Below the pieces are notes generated by a model. It did no database searches, had not been told where the DNA came from, and saw only the letters and a list, made by a program, of their open reading frames with translations. Source: Weissella viridescens (GTDB lineage: Bacteria > Bacillota > Bacilli > Lactobacillales > Lactobacillaceae). Taken from it: 64,000 nt of DNA. Both the position numbers and the translations under genes were made by a program. This document shows positions 15,529 through 24,236 of the stretch, one piece after another. Within the stretch, counting starts at the first letter, position 1, and the number at the start of each line of letters is the position of its first letter. The stretch is taken from NCBI RefSeq assembly GCF_003862435.1, contig NZ_RHGY01000003.1, positions 62,001 through 126,000 on the forward strand. The letters are read 5' to 3'.

Positions 15529-16341
15529 ATGATTAAATTAATCGCAATTGATATCGATGATACTTTAGTAAATACAAAAAAAGAAATTACAGAACATGTT
15601 AAAAATTCTGTACAAAAAGCTAGCGCCGCAGGTGTGAAAATTGTACTAACGACTGGACGCCCCATCATGGGTGTAAAAGCTTACTTGAAAACGTTAGGCT
15701 TGGACGATATGGATGATCAATATGTGATTTCATACAACGGAAGTGTGGTTGAGACAACTTCAGGCAAGTTGATTGCCGCACAAGAAGTTGGTTATCCTGC
15801 TTATGAGCGCATGACTGAGCTTGGTAATGAGTGGGGTGTTTTGGTTCAAACTGAAATGCTTGAAGATATTTATACAACTGCCCATGACATTAATCCGATG
15901 GCAAGTCGCGAAAGCTATTTCATGGGGATGCCAATTAAGGTGCGTGAACTAAATGAAATGCCTGCCGATGGCGAATATGTTAAGGTCATGGTGATCGCTG
16001 AATCAGATGAGATTGATGCTGTGCAAAAGAAACTCCCGGCTGACATCACAGATAACTATACGGTTGTCCGTTCTGACCAATACTTTTTAGAAGTGATTAA
16101 TAAAGATGCCAGCAAGGGTAATGGATTAAAAACATTGGCTAAGCACCTTGGTATCAGCATGGATGAGACGATGGCAATCGGTGACCAACAAAACGACATG
16201 TCAATGGTAGAAGCTGCTGGATTTGGAGTTTCAATGGGAAACGGTATTCCTGAGTTGAAGAAAATTGCTGATGCTGTGACAACCACCCAAGATGAAGATG
16301 GGGTTGGGGTTGCAATCGACAAGTATGTGTTAGATAATTAG
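15529..16341 (+). CDS. Cof-type HAD-IIB sugar phosphatase
   Basis: Cytoplasmic phosphatase, probably acting on sugar phosphates (YxeH/YidA-like); the exact substrate is unknown. 270 residues with HAD motif I DIDDTLVNT at 8-16, motif II TTGRP, lysine motif KGNGLKTLAKHLGIS and motif III GDQQNDMSMVEAAGFGVSMGN. I start at the ATG at 15529, preceded by GAGGAGG; an upstream ATG at 15511 would translate the ribosome site. Followed by rpoE after 93 nt. Confidence 0.93.
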   Translation: MIKLIAIDIDDTLVNTKKEITEHVKNSVQKASAAGVKIVLTTGRPIMGVKAYLKTLGLDDMDDQYVISYNGSVVETTSGKLIAAQEVGYPAYERMTELGNEWGVLVQTEMLEDIYTTAHDINPMASRESYFMGMPIKVRELNEMPADGEYVKVMVIAESDEIDAVQKKLPADITDNYTVVRSDQYFLEVINKDASKGNGLKTLAKHLGISMDETMAIGDQQNDMSMVEAAGFGVSMGNGIPELKKIADAVTTTQDEDGVGVAIDKYVLDN

Positions 16342-16434
16342 TAAGTTAGTGTTTTTGAGCAAAATGAGTTGCTCATCACCGTTAAGTATTGTAAAATTAG
16401 CAAATAAATAAGACTGTGAAAGGACGTGCGTGAT

Positions 16435-17007
16435 TTGGCAATAACACAATTTGATGGCCAAAACCGATCAGAGCTCTCAATGATTGAGGTAGCTCGTGCG
16501 ATTTTGTCTGACCGTCATGAAACCATGGCGTTTTCTGATTTATTGAATGAGGTTCAAACATTTACAGGTAAGTCGGACGAAGAAATTCGTGCGCGCTTAG
16601 CTCAGTTTTATACGGACTTAAATATTGATGGATCATTTATCTCTTTGGGGGATAACATGTGGGGGCTCCGTTCATGGTACCCAATCGATTCTATCGATGA
16701 AGCGGTTCACTTGGACCTTGAAGAAGAAAAGGAAAACAAACCAAAGAAGAAGAAGCGTAAGAAGATTAACGCCTTCTTGGCAGATGTAGATGATGACGAT
16801 GATGTAATTGACTACAATGACGATGATCCTGAAGATGATGACTTTGGGGAAGCAGCGGCAGAAGTTGCAGATCCAGAAGACGCTGAAGATGCCGATGACG
16901 ACGATGATGCTGAAGAAGAAATTGATGAAGTATCAAGCGGAATTGGTGATGAAATTGGCGGAATTAAGCCCGTCGATGACGATTACGGTTCAGGTGATGC
17001 CGAATAA
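16435..17007 (+). CDS. rpoE: RNA polymerase delta subunit
   Basis: Gram-positive RNA polymerase accessory subunit that speeds recycling and affects initiating-NTP sensing. About 190 residues: a folded winged-helix HARE domain (about 1-95, [21 protein letters not shown]) and a highly acidic Asp/Glu-rich tail (about 110-190). I favour the TTG at 16435: AAAGGA lies 10 nt before it and the protein then begins as family members do. A GTG at 16426 is too close to the ribosome site. Only 3 bp separate its stop from the pyrG -35. Its position before pyrG is conserved in Firmicutes. Confidence 0.95.
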   Translation: MAITQFDGQNRSELSMIEVARAILSDRHETMAFSDLLNEVQTFTGKSDEEIRARLAQFYTDLNIDGSFISLGDNMWGLRSWYPIDSIDEAVHLDLEEEKENKPKKKKRKKINAFLADVDDDDDVIDYNDDDPEDDDFGEAAAEVADPEDAEDADDDDDAEEEIDEVSSGIGDEIGGIKPVDDDYGSGDAE

Positions 17008-17010
17008 TTA

Positions 17011-17047
17011 TTGACAATTGTCCAATAATTCTGTATTATTAAGTTCC
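17011..17047 (+). promoter_or_regulatory. pyrG promoter
   Basis: TTGACA (17011-17016), a 17-nt spacer, TATTAT (17034-17039). Eight bases later comes GGGCTC (17048-17053), the initial transcribed sequence known for pyrG genes controlled by reiterative G addition. Confidence 0.85.
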
Positions 17048-17133
17048 GGGCTCTTATGTTTTTTGAACATAGGACTTATCGAACGTATATGATAGCTCCC
17101 AAGCTAAATTTAGCATTGGGAGTTTTTTATTTT
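17048..17133 (+). promoter_or_regulatory. pyrG attenuator leader (reiterative-transcription type)
   Basis: The leader begins GGGCTC, has a small TATGTT/AACATA hairpin (17055-17071) and ends in a terminator whose 5' arm is AGCTCCCAA and 3' arm TTGGGAG plus six T (17094-17128). In Bacillus subtilis pyrG, low CTP makes polymerase stutter at the fourth position and add G residues to the 5' end; these pair with the pyrimidine-rich 5' arm and block termination. All needed parts are visible here. Lack of another terminator after rpoE means the hairpin also serves rpoE read-through. Confidence 0.8.
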
Positions 17134-17137
17134 TTAA

Positions 17138-18772
<1,635 letters not shown>

Positions 18773-19088
18773 AGCGATTGGATTCGACATATAGTTGAAA
18801 ATTTAAATAAAAGCCGACCTACAAGTTACGTATGGCCGACTTTTTATTATACATAGTATGATTGCGTTGATTGTTTATGAGAAGTTTAAGCCTGACCAAA
18901 ATGGTGTTACAATTGCAGGATATGCGTTAAACTATAAAGAGTAAAAAAATCGTTTGATAAAACGAACGCAAGACCGTGAAGATGAATTGATGTTCATTTT
19001 TATGGGGTTAACCTGGCGATAGTCGGCGTTAAAGCGATACCAAAGTGTAATGCACAGCTAATTAGCTTTGCAAACAAGGAGAAATAAT
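18773..19088 (+). other. Intergenic region pyrG-murA
   Basis: About 316 bp without a convincing gene. At 18808-18848 an imperfect hairpin (GCCGACC with GGCCGAC, two mismatches) followed by T5 may end pyrG. The rest is a probable murA promoter/leader whose promoter I could not place with confidence, and it ends in the inverted repeat at 19051-19072. Confidence 0.5.
19051..19072. repeat. 22-bp inverted repeat before the murA ribosome site
   Basis: TGCA, C, AGCTAATTAGCT, T, TGCA: a 12-bp perfect palindrome with 4-bp outer arms. It ends a few bases before AAGGAG (19077-19082). It could be a DNA operator or an RNA hairpin affecting ribosome access. Confidence 0.6.
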
Positions 19089-20354
19089 ATGAAGAAATTA
19101 GTCATTCATGGTGGGCGTCCACTTAGTGGTGAAGTGACAATTGGAGGCGCAAAGAATTCAACCGTTGCGTTAATTCCAGCAGCAATCCTTTCAGAAGACC
19201 CTGTTCATTTTGATGGAATGCCTGATATTTTAGATGTGTATAACTTACAATTGATTTTGGAATCAATGAACGTCAGCTCAACCTTTGAAGATGGTAAGTT
19301 GATGATCGATCCAACGCAAATCGTGGAAGCTGACTTACCATCAACAGCCATTAAGAGTTTGCGAGCCTCATATTACTTTATGGGTTCTTTGCTTGGCCGT
19401 TTTGGTCGTGCGACTGTGACGTTCCCTGGTGGTGATAACATTGGACCTCGTCCGATTGATCAACACATCAAGGGATTTGAAGCGTTGGGTGCGACAGTAA
19501 CTGAAGAAAATGATACTATTCATATCGTTGCTGAAAACGGTTTGAAGGGTGCACATATCTTTTTGGATATGGTTTCAGTTGGGGCAACGATGAACATTAT
19601 CTTAGCAGCTGTGCACGCTCAAGGTGTAACAACACTTGAAAATGCTGCTAAAGAACCGGAAATCATTGATTTGGCAACCTTCCTAAACAACATGGGTGCC
19701 AACATCCGTGGAGCCGGAACGGATACCATTCGTATTACTGGTGTGGAACATTTGGGTTCAGAAACAACGCACACTGCGATTCCTGATCGTATTGAAGCGG
19801 GAACTTATTTGGCATTAGCTGCGGCACAAGGGGAAGGCGTTTTGATTAAGAACGTGATTCCTGAACATTTGGAAGCCTTTATCGCCAAGATGCTTGAAAT
19901 GGGTGTGCAACTTGATGTACGTGAAGACAGTATTTATGTGCCAAAGACAGGCAAATTGACACCTGTTAACATTAAAACAGCGCCATACCCAAGTTTTGCG
20001 ACTGATTTGCAACAACCAATCACACCTTTGTTGGGCATGATTGACGGAACTAGCATGATTTATGAAACAATCTATCCAGAACGTACACGTCACGTTCCAG
20101 AGTTGAACAAGCTTGGAATGAACATTGATGCTGATAACTATGGTGAGATTGCTGTTCATAAGAGTGGTGAACTTCACGGGACAAGTGTTGCAGCCGAAGA
20201 AATTCGTGCCGGAGCAGCGCTTGTGATTGCTGGATTAATGGCTGATGGTGTAACTGAAGTGACAAACGCTGAACACGTCCTTCGTGGTTACGATCGTTTG
20301 ATTCATAAGTTGACCATGCTAAACGCTGACATCCAAATTGAGGATGACTTCTAA
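19089..20354 (+). CDS. murA: UDP-GlcNAc 1-carboxyvinyltransferase (MurA2/MurZ type) with Asp at the Cys115 position
   Basis: First committed step of peptidoglycan synthesis: enolpyruvyl transfer from PEP to UDP-GlcNAc. 421 residues, EPSP-synthase fold, with GGAKNSTVALIPA (substrate loop), RASYYFMG, PRPIDQHIKGFEALGA, PDRIEAGTYL and TDLQQPITPLL. Overall it resembles the second Firmicutes paralogue (MurZ). The catalytic loop reads PGGDNIGPRPID: residue 116 is Asp (GAT, 19434-19436), where fosfomycin-sensitive enzymes have Cys. The start at 19089 follows AAGGAG; the in-frame start at 19068 is unlikely. A terminator follows. Confidence 0.95.
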   Translation: MKKLVIHGGRPLSGEVTIGGAKNSTVALIPAAILSEDPVHFDGMPDILDVYNLQLILESMNVSSTFEDGKLMIDPTQIVEADLPSTAIKSLRASYYFMGSLLGRFGRATVTFPGGDNIGPRPIDQHIKGFEALGATVTEENDTIHIVAENGLKGAHIFLDMVSVGATMNIILAAVHAQGVTTLENAAKEPEIIDLATFLNNMGANIRGAGTDTIRITGVEHLGSETTHTAIPDRIEAGTYLALAAAQGEGVLIKNVIPEHLEAFIAKMLEMGVQLDVREDSIYVPKTGKLTPVNIKTAPYPSFATDLQQPITPLLGMIDGTSMIYETIYPERTRHVPELNKLGMNIDADNYGEIAVHKSGELHGTSVAAEEIRAGAALVIAGLMADGVTEVTNAEHVLRGYDRLIHKLTMLNADIQIEDDF

Positions 20355-20368
20355 AATTTTCAATCTAT

Positions 20369-20410
20369 AAAACAACGTCACAGATGTGTTTGTGACGTTG
20401 TTTTTATTTT
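20369..20410 (+). terminator. Terminator after murA
   Basis: ACAACGTCACA, loop, TGTGACGTTGT and T5. Strong 11-bp stem. Confidence 0.88.
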
Positions 20411-20425
20411 AAAGTGATGTTTCCC

Positions 20426-20454
20426 TTGAAAAAAGTTTAAAAACAGGATAGAAT
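20426..20454 (+). promoter_or_regulatory. cshA promoter
   Basis: TTGAAA (20426-20431), a 17-nt spacer and TAGAAT (20449-20454). Confidence 0.75.
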
Positions 20455-20460
20455 AGACAA

Positions 20461-20597
20461 GTTACATTTAGAAAGCCAATTGCCGATTATCGGGCGCAGT
20501 ACGGACACCGGATTGTGTTTAGCAGGGTAATTGATCAATTGGCTACGAGACAATTAGATGGTGATAGTTTAAAGCTATCATCCCTGGAGGATATATT
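20461..20597 (+). promoter_or_regulatory. Structured 5' leader of cshA
   Basis: A leader of about 137 nt with a closing stem GCCAATTG (20475-20482) with CAATTGGC (20536-20543), an internal hairpin CCGA/TCGG (20483-20493) and a second hairpin (20560-20567 with 20575-20582) that ends 2 nt before the TGGAGG ribosome site. The 3' arm of the first stem can alternatively fold on itself (AATTGATCAATT). No family I know matches it. Autoregulation or cold-dependent refolding is inference. Confidence 0.55.
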
Positions 20598-22187
20598 TTG
20601 AAGTTTGCAGAATTAGGTCTATCAGATGACCTGTTAACAGCCATTACAAAACAAGGCTATGAAGAAGCTACCCCAATCCAAGAAAAGACTATTCCATTGA
20701 TTTTGGAAGGTAAAGATGTGATTGGTCAAGCTCAAACCGGAACTGGTAAAACCGCAGCATTTGGTTTGCCAATCCTTGAAATGCTTGATGAGAATAACAC
20801 AAAGCCTCAAGCATTGATTGTTTCACCAACGCGTGAGTTGGCGATTCAAACCCAAGATGAAATTTTCAAATTGGGACGTGACAAGCATGTTCGTGTTCAA
20901 GCCGTCTTCGGTGGAGCGGACATTCGTCGTCAAATTAATGGTCTAAAGCACGGCGCTCAAGTCGTTGTTGGAACACCAGGACGTTTGCTTGATCACATTA
21001 AGCGTGGAACCATTGATTTGTCACACGTTAAGACATTGGTTTTGGATGAAGCTGATGAAATGTTGAACATGGGATTCTTGGAAGATATCGAATCAATCCT
21101 TAAGGCAGTGCCTGACCAACGTCAGACTTTGCTCTTCTCAGCAACTATGCCACCTGCAATTAAGCGGATTGGTGTTCAGTTCATGAAGGATCCAGTTCAC
21201 GTGCAAATCGAAGCGAAGGAATTGACAACTGACTTAGTTGAACAATACTACGTTAAGGTTCGTGAAAACGAAAAATTTGATACATTAACACGTATTTTGG
21301 ATGTTCAAAATCCACAATTGGCGATTATGTTCGGTCGTACAAAGCGTCGTGTTGATGAATTGACACGTGGTCTTGAATTACGCGGATATAATGCTGCCGG
21401 AATTCACGGTGACCTTACCCAACAAAAGCGTTCACAAGTTTTGAAGCAATTCAAGAATGGTGAAATCAACATCCTTGTTGCAACCGACGTTGCAGCGCGT
21501 GGATTGGACGTTTCTGGTGTGGATTACGTGTACAACTTTGATATTCCACAAGATTCAGAATCTTATGTTCACCGTATCGGTCGTACTGGTCGTGCCGGAC
21601 ATGAAGGTACTTCAGTAACTTTCGTTACAAGTGCCGAAATGGATTACTTGAAGGATATTGAAAAGTTAACTAAGAAGCGTATGCAACCATTAAAGCCTGC
21701 TACTAAGGAAGAAGCCATTGCTGGTCGTCTTGCTCAAGCAAGTGATAAGGTTGATAAGTTAATCAAGCAAGCTAACCCAGAATTAGCTGAAAACGAAGTT
21801 GATGCATTGGCTGAAAAGTATGATGCAAAGACTTTGGCTGCAGCTTTGCTTGGATCAGTTGCTGATATCACTGACATGGACGCCCCATTCTCACTTTCAC
21901 GTGAACGTCCATTACCACGTAAGCGTTATGGTAATGGTGGTGGCGGATCACGTGGTGGAAACCGTCGTAATGGTAACGGTGGCGGATCACGCGGTGGATA
22001 CCGTGGTGGTTCTCGTGGCGGAAGCCGTGATGGTGGAAACCGTCGTTCAGGAGACCGTGATGGTCGTCGCTCAAATGGTGGTGGCGAACGTCGTGGTAAC
22101 GGAAATGGTGGCGATCGCCGCTCAAACGGTAACGGTGGTGGACAATCACGCCGTTCACGCGATTTCGTAATCAAGAACAACGACTAA
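20598..22187 (+). CDS. cshA: DEAD-box RNA helicase CshA
   Basis: ATP-dependent RNA helicase of ribosome assembly and the RNA degradosome. 529 residues: Q motif (FAELGLSDDLLTAITKQGYEEATPIQ), motif I AQTGTGKT, motif Ia PTRELA, motif II DEAD (VLDEADEM), motif III SAT, helicase C domain with ARGLDVSGVDYVYNFD and HRIGRTGRAG, then a Gly/Arg/Asn-rich tail (about 430-520) of repeated GGGSRGG, RRNGN and similar units that should bind RNA. Translation starts at TTG 20598 behind CTGGAGGA. The tail is low complexity but stays in frame to a conventional end. Confidence 0.96.
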   Translation: MKFAELGLSDDLLTAITKQGYEEATPIQEKTIPLILEGKDVIGQAQTGTGKTAAFGLPILEMLDENNTKPQALIVSPTRELAIQTQDEIFKLGRDKHVRVQAVFGGADIRRQINGLKHGAQVVVGTPGRLLDHIKRGTIDLSHVKTLVLDEADEMLNMGFLEDIESILKAVPDQRQTLLFSATMPPAIKRIGVQFMKDPVHVQIEAKELTTDLVEQYYVKVRENEKFDTLTRILDVQNPQLAIMFGRTKRRVDELTRGLELRGYNAAGIHGDLTQQKRSQVLKQFKNGEINILVATDVAARGLDVSGVDYVYNFDIPQDSESYVHRIGRTGRAGHEGTSVTFVTSAEMDYLKDIEKLTKKRMQPLKPATKEEAIAGRLAQASDKVDKLIKQANPELAENEVDALAEKYDAKTLAAALLGSVADITDMDAPFSLSRERPLPRKRYGNGGGGSRGGNRRNGNGGGSRGGYRGGSRGGSRDGGNRRSGDRDGRRSNGGGERRGNGNGGDRRSNGNGGGQSRRSRDFVIKNND

Positions 22188-22201
22188 AATTTTAAATCAA
22201 G

Positions 22202-22245
22202 GGAAGTAGTGTAATAGCTTTGGCTAATGCACTACTTCTTTTTTT
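22202..22245 (+). terminator. Terminator after cshA
   Basis: GAAGTAGTG and CACTACTTC around an 18-nt partly paired loop, followed by a T run. Confidence 0.8.
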
Positions 22246-22273
22246 GTCGGGTAAAGGCTAGTGGTCTGACCCT

Positions 22274-22288
22274 AAAATAGCGTATAAT
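22274..22288 (+). promoter_or_regulatory. -10 region of acpS-alr-mazF
   Basis: AAAATAGCGTATAAT ends in a consensus -10 (22283-22288). The same 15-mer occurs at 29603-29617 before pepV. No good -35 at 17 nt. Confidence 0.5.
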
Positions 22289-22312
22289 AGTAAAAAATAA
22301 GGGGGAAGTTGT

Positions 22313-23806
22313 ATGATTATTGGTACGGGGACAGATATTCAAACAATTAGTGCCGTCGCTAAAATGGCAGACCGCACGCCACGCACGATCGACGCCATTT
22401 TGACTGAGCGCGAACGCGAAATTTATCATCAACGGCGCGGGAAACGGCAAGTGGCTTTCTTAGCCGGACGTTTTTCGGTCAAAGAGGCTTATAGCAAGGC
22501 GCTTGGCACTGGAATCAGCCAAGGGGTTGGGTTCCAAGATATTGAAGTTTTGGTGGGAGAACATGGCGAGCCAGTTATCACCAAAGCCCCACAACTCGAT
22601 CAATTATCCGTACATATTTCAATTTCACACACTGGTGATTTAGTACATAGTTTAGTTATATTGGAGCAAAAAATGTCAGATACACAAACTGCTTTACCGG
22701 TCGCTTATCATCGACCAGCCTGGCTTGAAATTTCAGGACAAGCCCTAAAACATAATATTGACTACATTCGTGATTTAACTGGAACAAAGCGTTTTTGTGC
22801 GGTTGTGAAGGCCAACGCGTACGGTCATGGTTTGGAACAAGTAGTGCCCATGATGCAAGCGGCACATGTCGATCAATTCGCCGTTGCCGCTATGGATGAA
22901 GGGTTATGGTTACGTCAATTTGGTGTAACGGAACCTGTAATGGTGCTGGGCATTACGCCGGTCCAATATGTCGCTGAATTAGCAGATAGCCAATTGACGG
23001 TTCCAGTCAGCAGTGTTGCGTGGTTAAAAGAAGCCTTGCGGTTGCTACCACGTGGCGCACAATTGCATGTTTCAGTACCAGTTGATTCTGGTATGGGTCG
23101 CATTGGTATTCGGGATCGTCAAGAATTAACGGAAGTGATTCAATTAATTAATGCCAATAGCAATCTCATTTTTGATTCGATTTGGACGCATTTTTCAACT
23201 GCCGATACAACAAATACGACATACTTCGACCAACAGTTAGCCAAATGGCATGAATTGGTTGATGACCAAGCGATTCCTGAAACCACGTTGCGTCATCTGG
23301 CAAATTCGGGAACCTCGTTATGGCATAAGCTACCTAGCCATGATATGATTCGCGTGGGAGCAGGTATGTATGGTTTTGATTCTTCACAAGGATCTTTGCC
23401 ACAGCGTGACCTACACCCGGTAATGCAACTCAAGGCAGAATTGGTGCACGTCAAACAGGTCCCTGCTGGCAACAGTATTTCTTATGGGGCGACCTATACA
23501 ACGACAACTGACGAATGGATTGGGACGCTACCGATTGGTTATGCAGATGGCTATCCACGGTCAATGCAAGGGATGACCGCGTTACTTCCAGATGGACGTC
23601 GGATTGAGATTGTGGGGCGCATTGCCATGGATCAATGCATGGTACGTTTGCCTGAAGCATTGCCAGTGGGAACGGTGGTAACATTACTTGGTCGAGCCGG
23701 TGATCAGGAAATTACGTTGGATGACTTAGCCCAACAAGCCCAGACCATTCCATACGAAATTGCAACCAGTATGGCACCACGTTTGCCACGCCAAATTGTT
23801 GATTAG
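22313..23806 (+). CDS. Fused holo-ACP synthase / alanine racemase
   Basis: A single open frame of 497 residues. Residues 1-118 are a complete AcpS: GTGTDIQTIS, FLAGRFSVKEAYSKALGTGI and ISISHTGDLVHSLVILE; it transfers 4'-phosphopantetheine to acyl carrier protein. Residues 121-497 are a complete alanine racemase, which makes D-Ala for peptidoglycan and teichoic acid: PLP lysine in VVKANAYGHG (residue 166), ISYGATY with the catalytic Tyr, GTLPIGYADGY and RIAMDQCM. The join is Gln119-Lys120-Met121. The CAA at 22667 sits exactly where a TAA would end AcpS, and a GGAG at 22663-22666 lies 6 nt before the ATG at 22673, so separate Alr can still be made. Adjacent separate acpS and alr genes are the usual arrangement. 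Confidence 0.93.
   Translation: MIIGTGTDIQTISAVAKMADRTPRTIDAILTEREREIYHQRRGKRQVAFLAGRFSVKEAYSKALGTGISQGVGFQDIEVLVGEHGEPVITKAPQLDQLSVHISISHTGDLVHSLVILEQKMSDTQTALPVAYHRPAWLEISGQALKHNIDYIRDLTGTKRFCAVVKANAYGHGLEQVVPMMQAAHVDQFAVAAMDEGLWLRQFGVTEPVMVLGITPVQYVAELADSQLTVPVSSVAWLKEALRLLPRGAQLHVSVPVDSGMGRIGIRDRQELTEVIQLINANSNLIFDSIWTHFSTADTTNTTYFDQQLAKWHELVDDQAIPETTLRHLANSGTSLWHKLPSHDMIRVGAGMYGFDSSQGSLPQRDLHPVMQLKAELVHVKQVPAGNSISYGATYTTTTDEWIGTLPIGYADGYPRSMQGMTALLPDGRRIEIVGRIAMDQCMVRLPEALPVGTVVTLLGRAGDQEITLDDLAQQAQTIPYEIATSMAPRLPRQIVD
22663..22675 (+). promoter_or_regulatory. alr: Internal ribosome site and start of alr
   Basis: GGAG (22663-22666), a 6-nt spacer and ATG (22673-22675), in frame with the upstream acpS. 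This would yield a normal-length alanine racemase (377 residues) alongside the fusion. Confidence 0.65.
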
Positions 23807-23814
23807 GAGTCGAA

Positions 23815-24177
23815 ATGGGAAAGCAAGTTGAGATTAAACGAGGTGATATCTTTTTTGCAGAGCTATCACCAGTAGTCGGGTCTGAGCAAGGCGGGCAACG
23901 CCCCGTCGTGATTGTTCAAAACGATGTCGGAAACCATCATGCACCGACGGTGATTATGGTACCGATTACGGCACAAATTGATAAACCAAAATTACCAACC
24001 CATGTGGGCTTACCAGCGGCAATTGCAAATACCGGCATTAGCCGAGATTCTGTCATTTTAGGTGAACAAGTCCGTACGATTGATAAACGACGGTTACAAG
24101 ACAAAATTGGTGAAATCCCAAGTGACGTTGTCGAAGAACTTGATCGTGCTTTACAAATTAGTTTGGGGTTAGCGTAG
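23815..24177 (+). CDS. mazF: MazF-type endoribonuclease toxin, no adjacent MazE
   Basis: Sequence-specific mRNA interferase of the PemK/MazF family. 120 residues with IKRGDIFFAELSPVVGSEQGGQRPVVIVQND (dimer and catalytic N-terminal strand region), TVIMVPITAQ and DSVILGEQVRTIDKRRL, closely following Bacillus NdoA/MazF. It starts 8 bp after alr with GGAG, so there is no room for mazE, which in Bacillus lies between alr and mazF. An antitoxin elsewhere, or a domesticated role, is possible. A terminator follows. Confidence 0.93.
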   Translation: MGKQVEIKRGDIFFAELSPVVGSEQGGQRPVVIVQNDVGNHHAPTVIMVPITAQIDKPKLPTHVGLPAAIANTGISRDSVILGEQVRTIDKRRLQDKIGEIPSDVVEELDRALQISLGLA

Positions 24178-24178
24178 A

Positions 24179-24214
24179 AAAAAAGGCATTGGGTAAACTA
24201 TCCAATGCCTTTTC
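24179..24214 (+). terminator. Terminator after mazF
   Basis: AAAAGGCATTGG, loop GTAAACTA, TCCAATGCCTTTT. Confidence 0.85.
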
Positions 24215-24236
24215 GTCTTAAAAAGTGAGGTTAGTA

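Noticed and set aside
18858-18944. Tiny 28-codon ORF in the pyrG-murA gap
   Set aside because: No ribosome site, no family resemblance and no neighbour support; kept as intergenic.
21799-22180. Long alternative-frame ORFs on both strands in the 3' part of cshA
   Set aside because: Low-complexity shadows of the Gly/Arg-rich tail repeats.
22660-22680. Sequencing frameshift as the cause of the acpS-alr fusion
   Set aside because: The two genes are already in the same frame and no indel is needed; only a base substitution at the stop would separate them.
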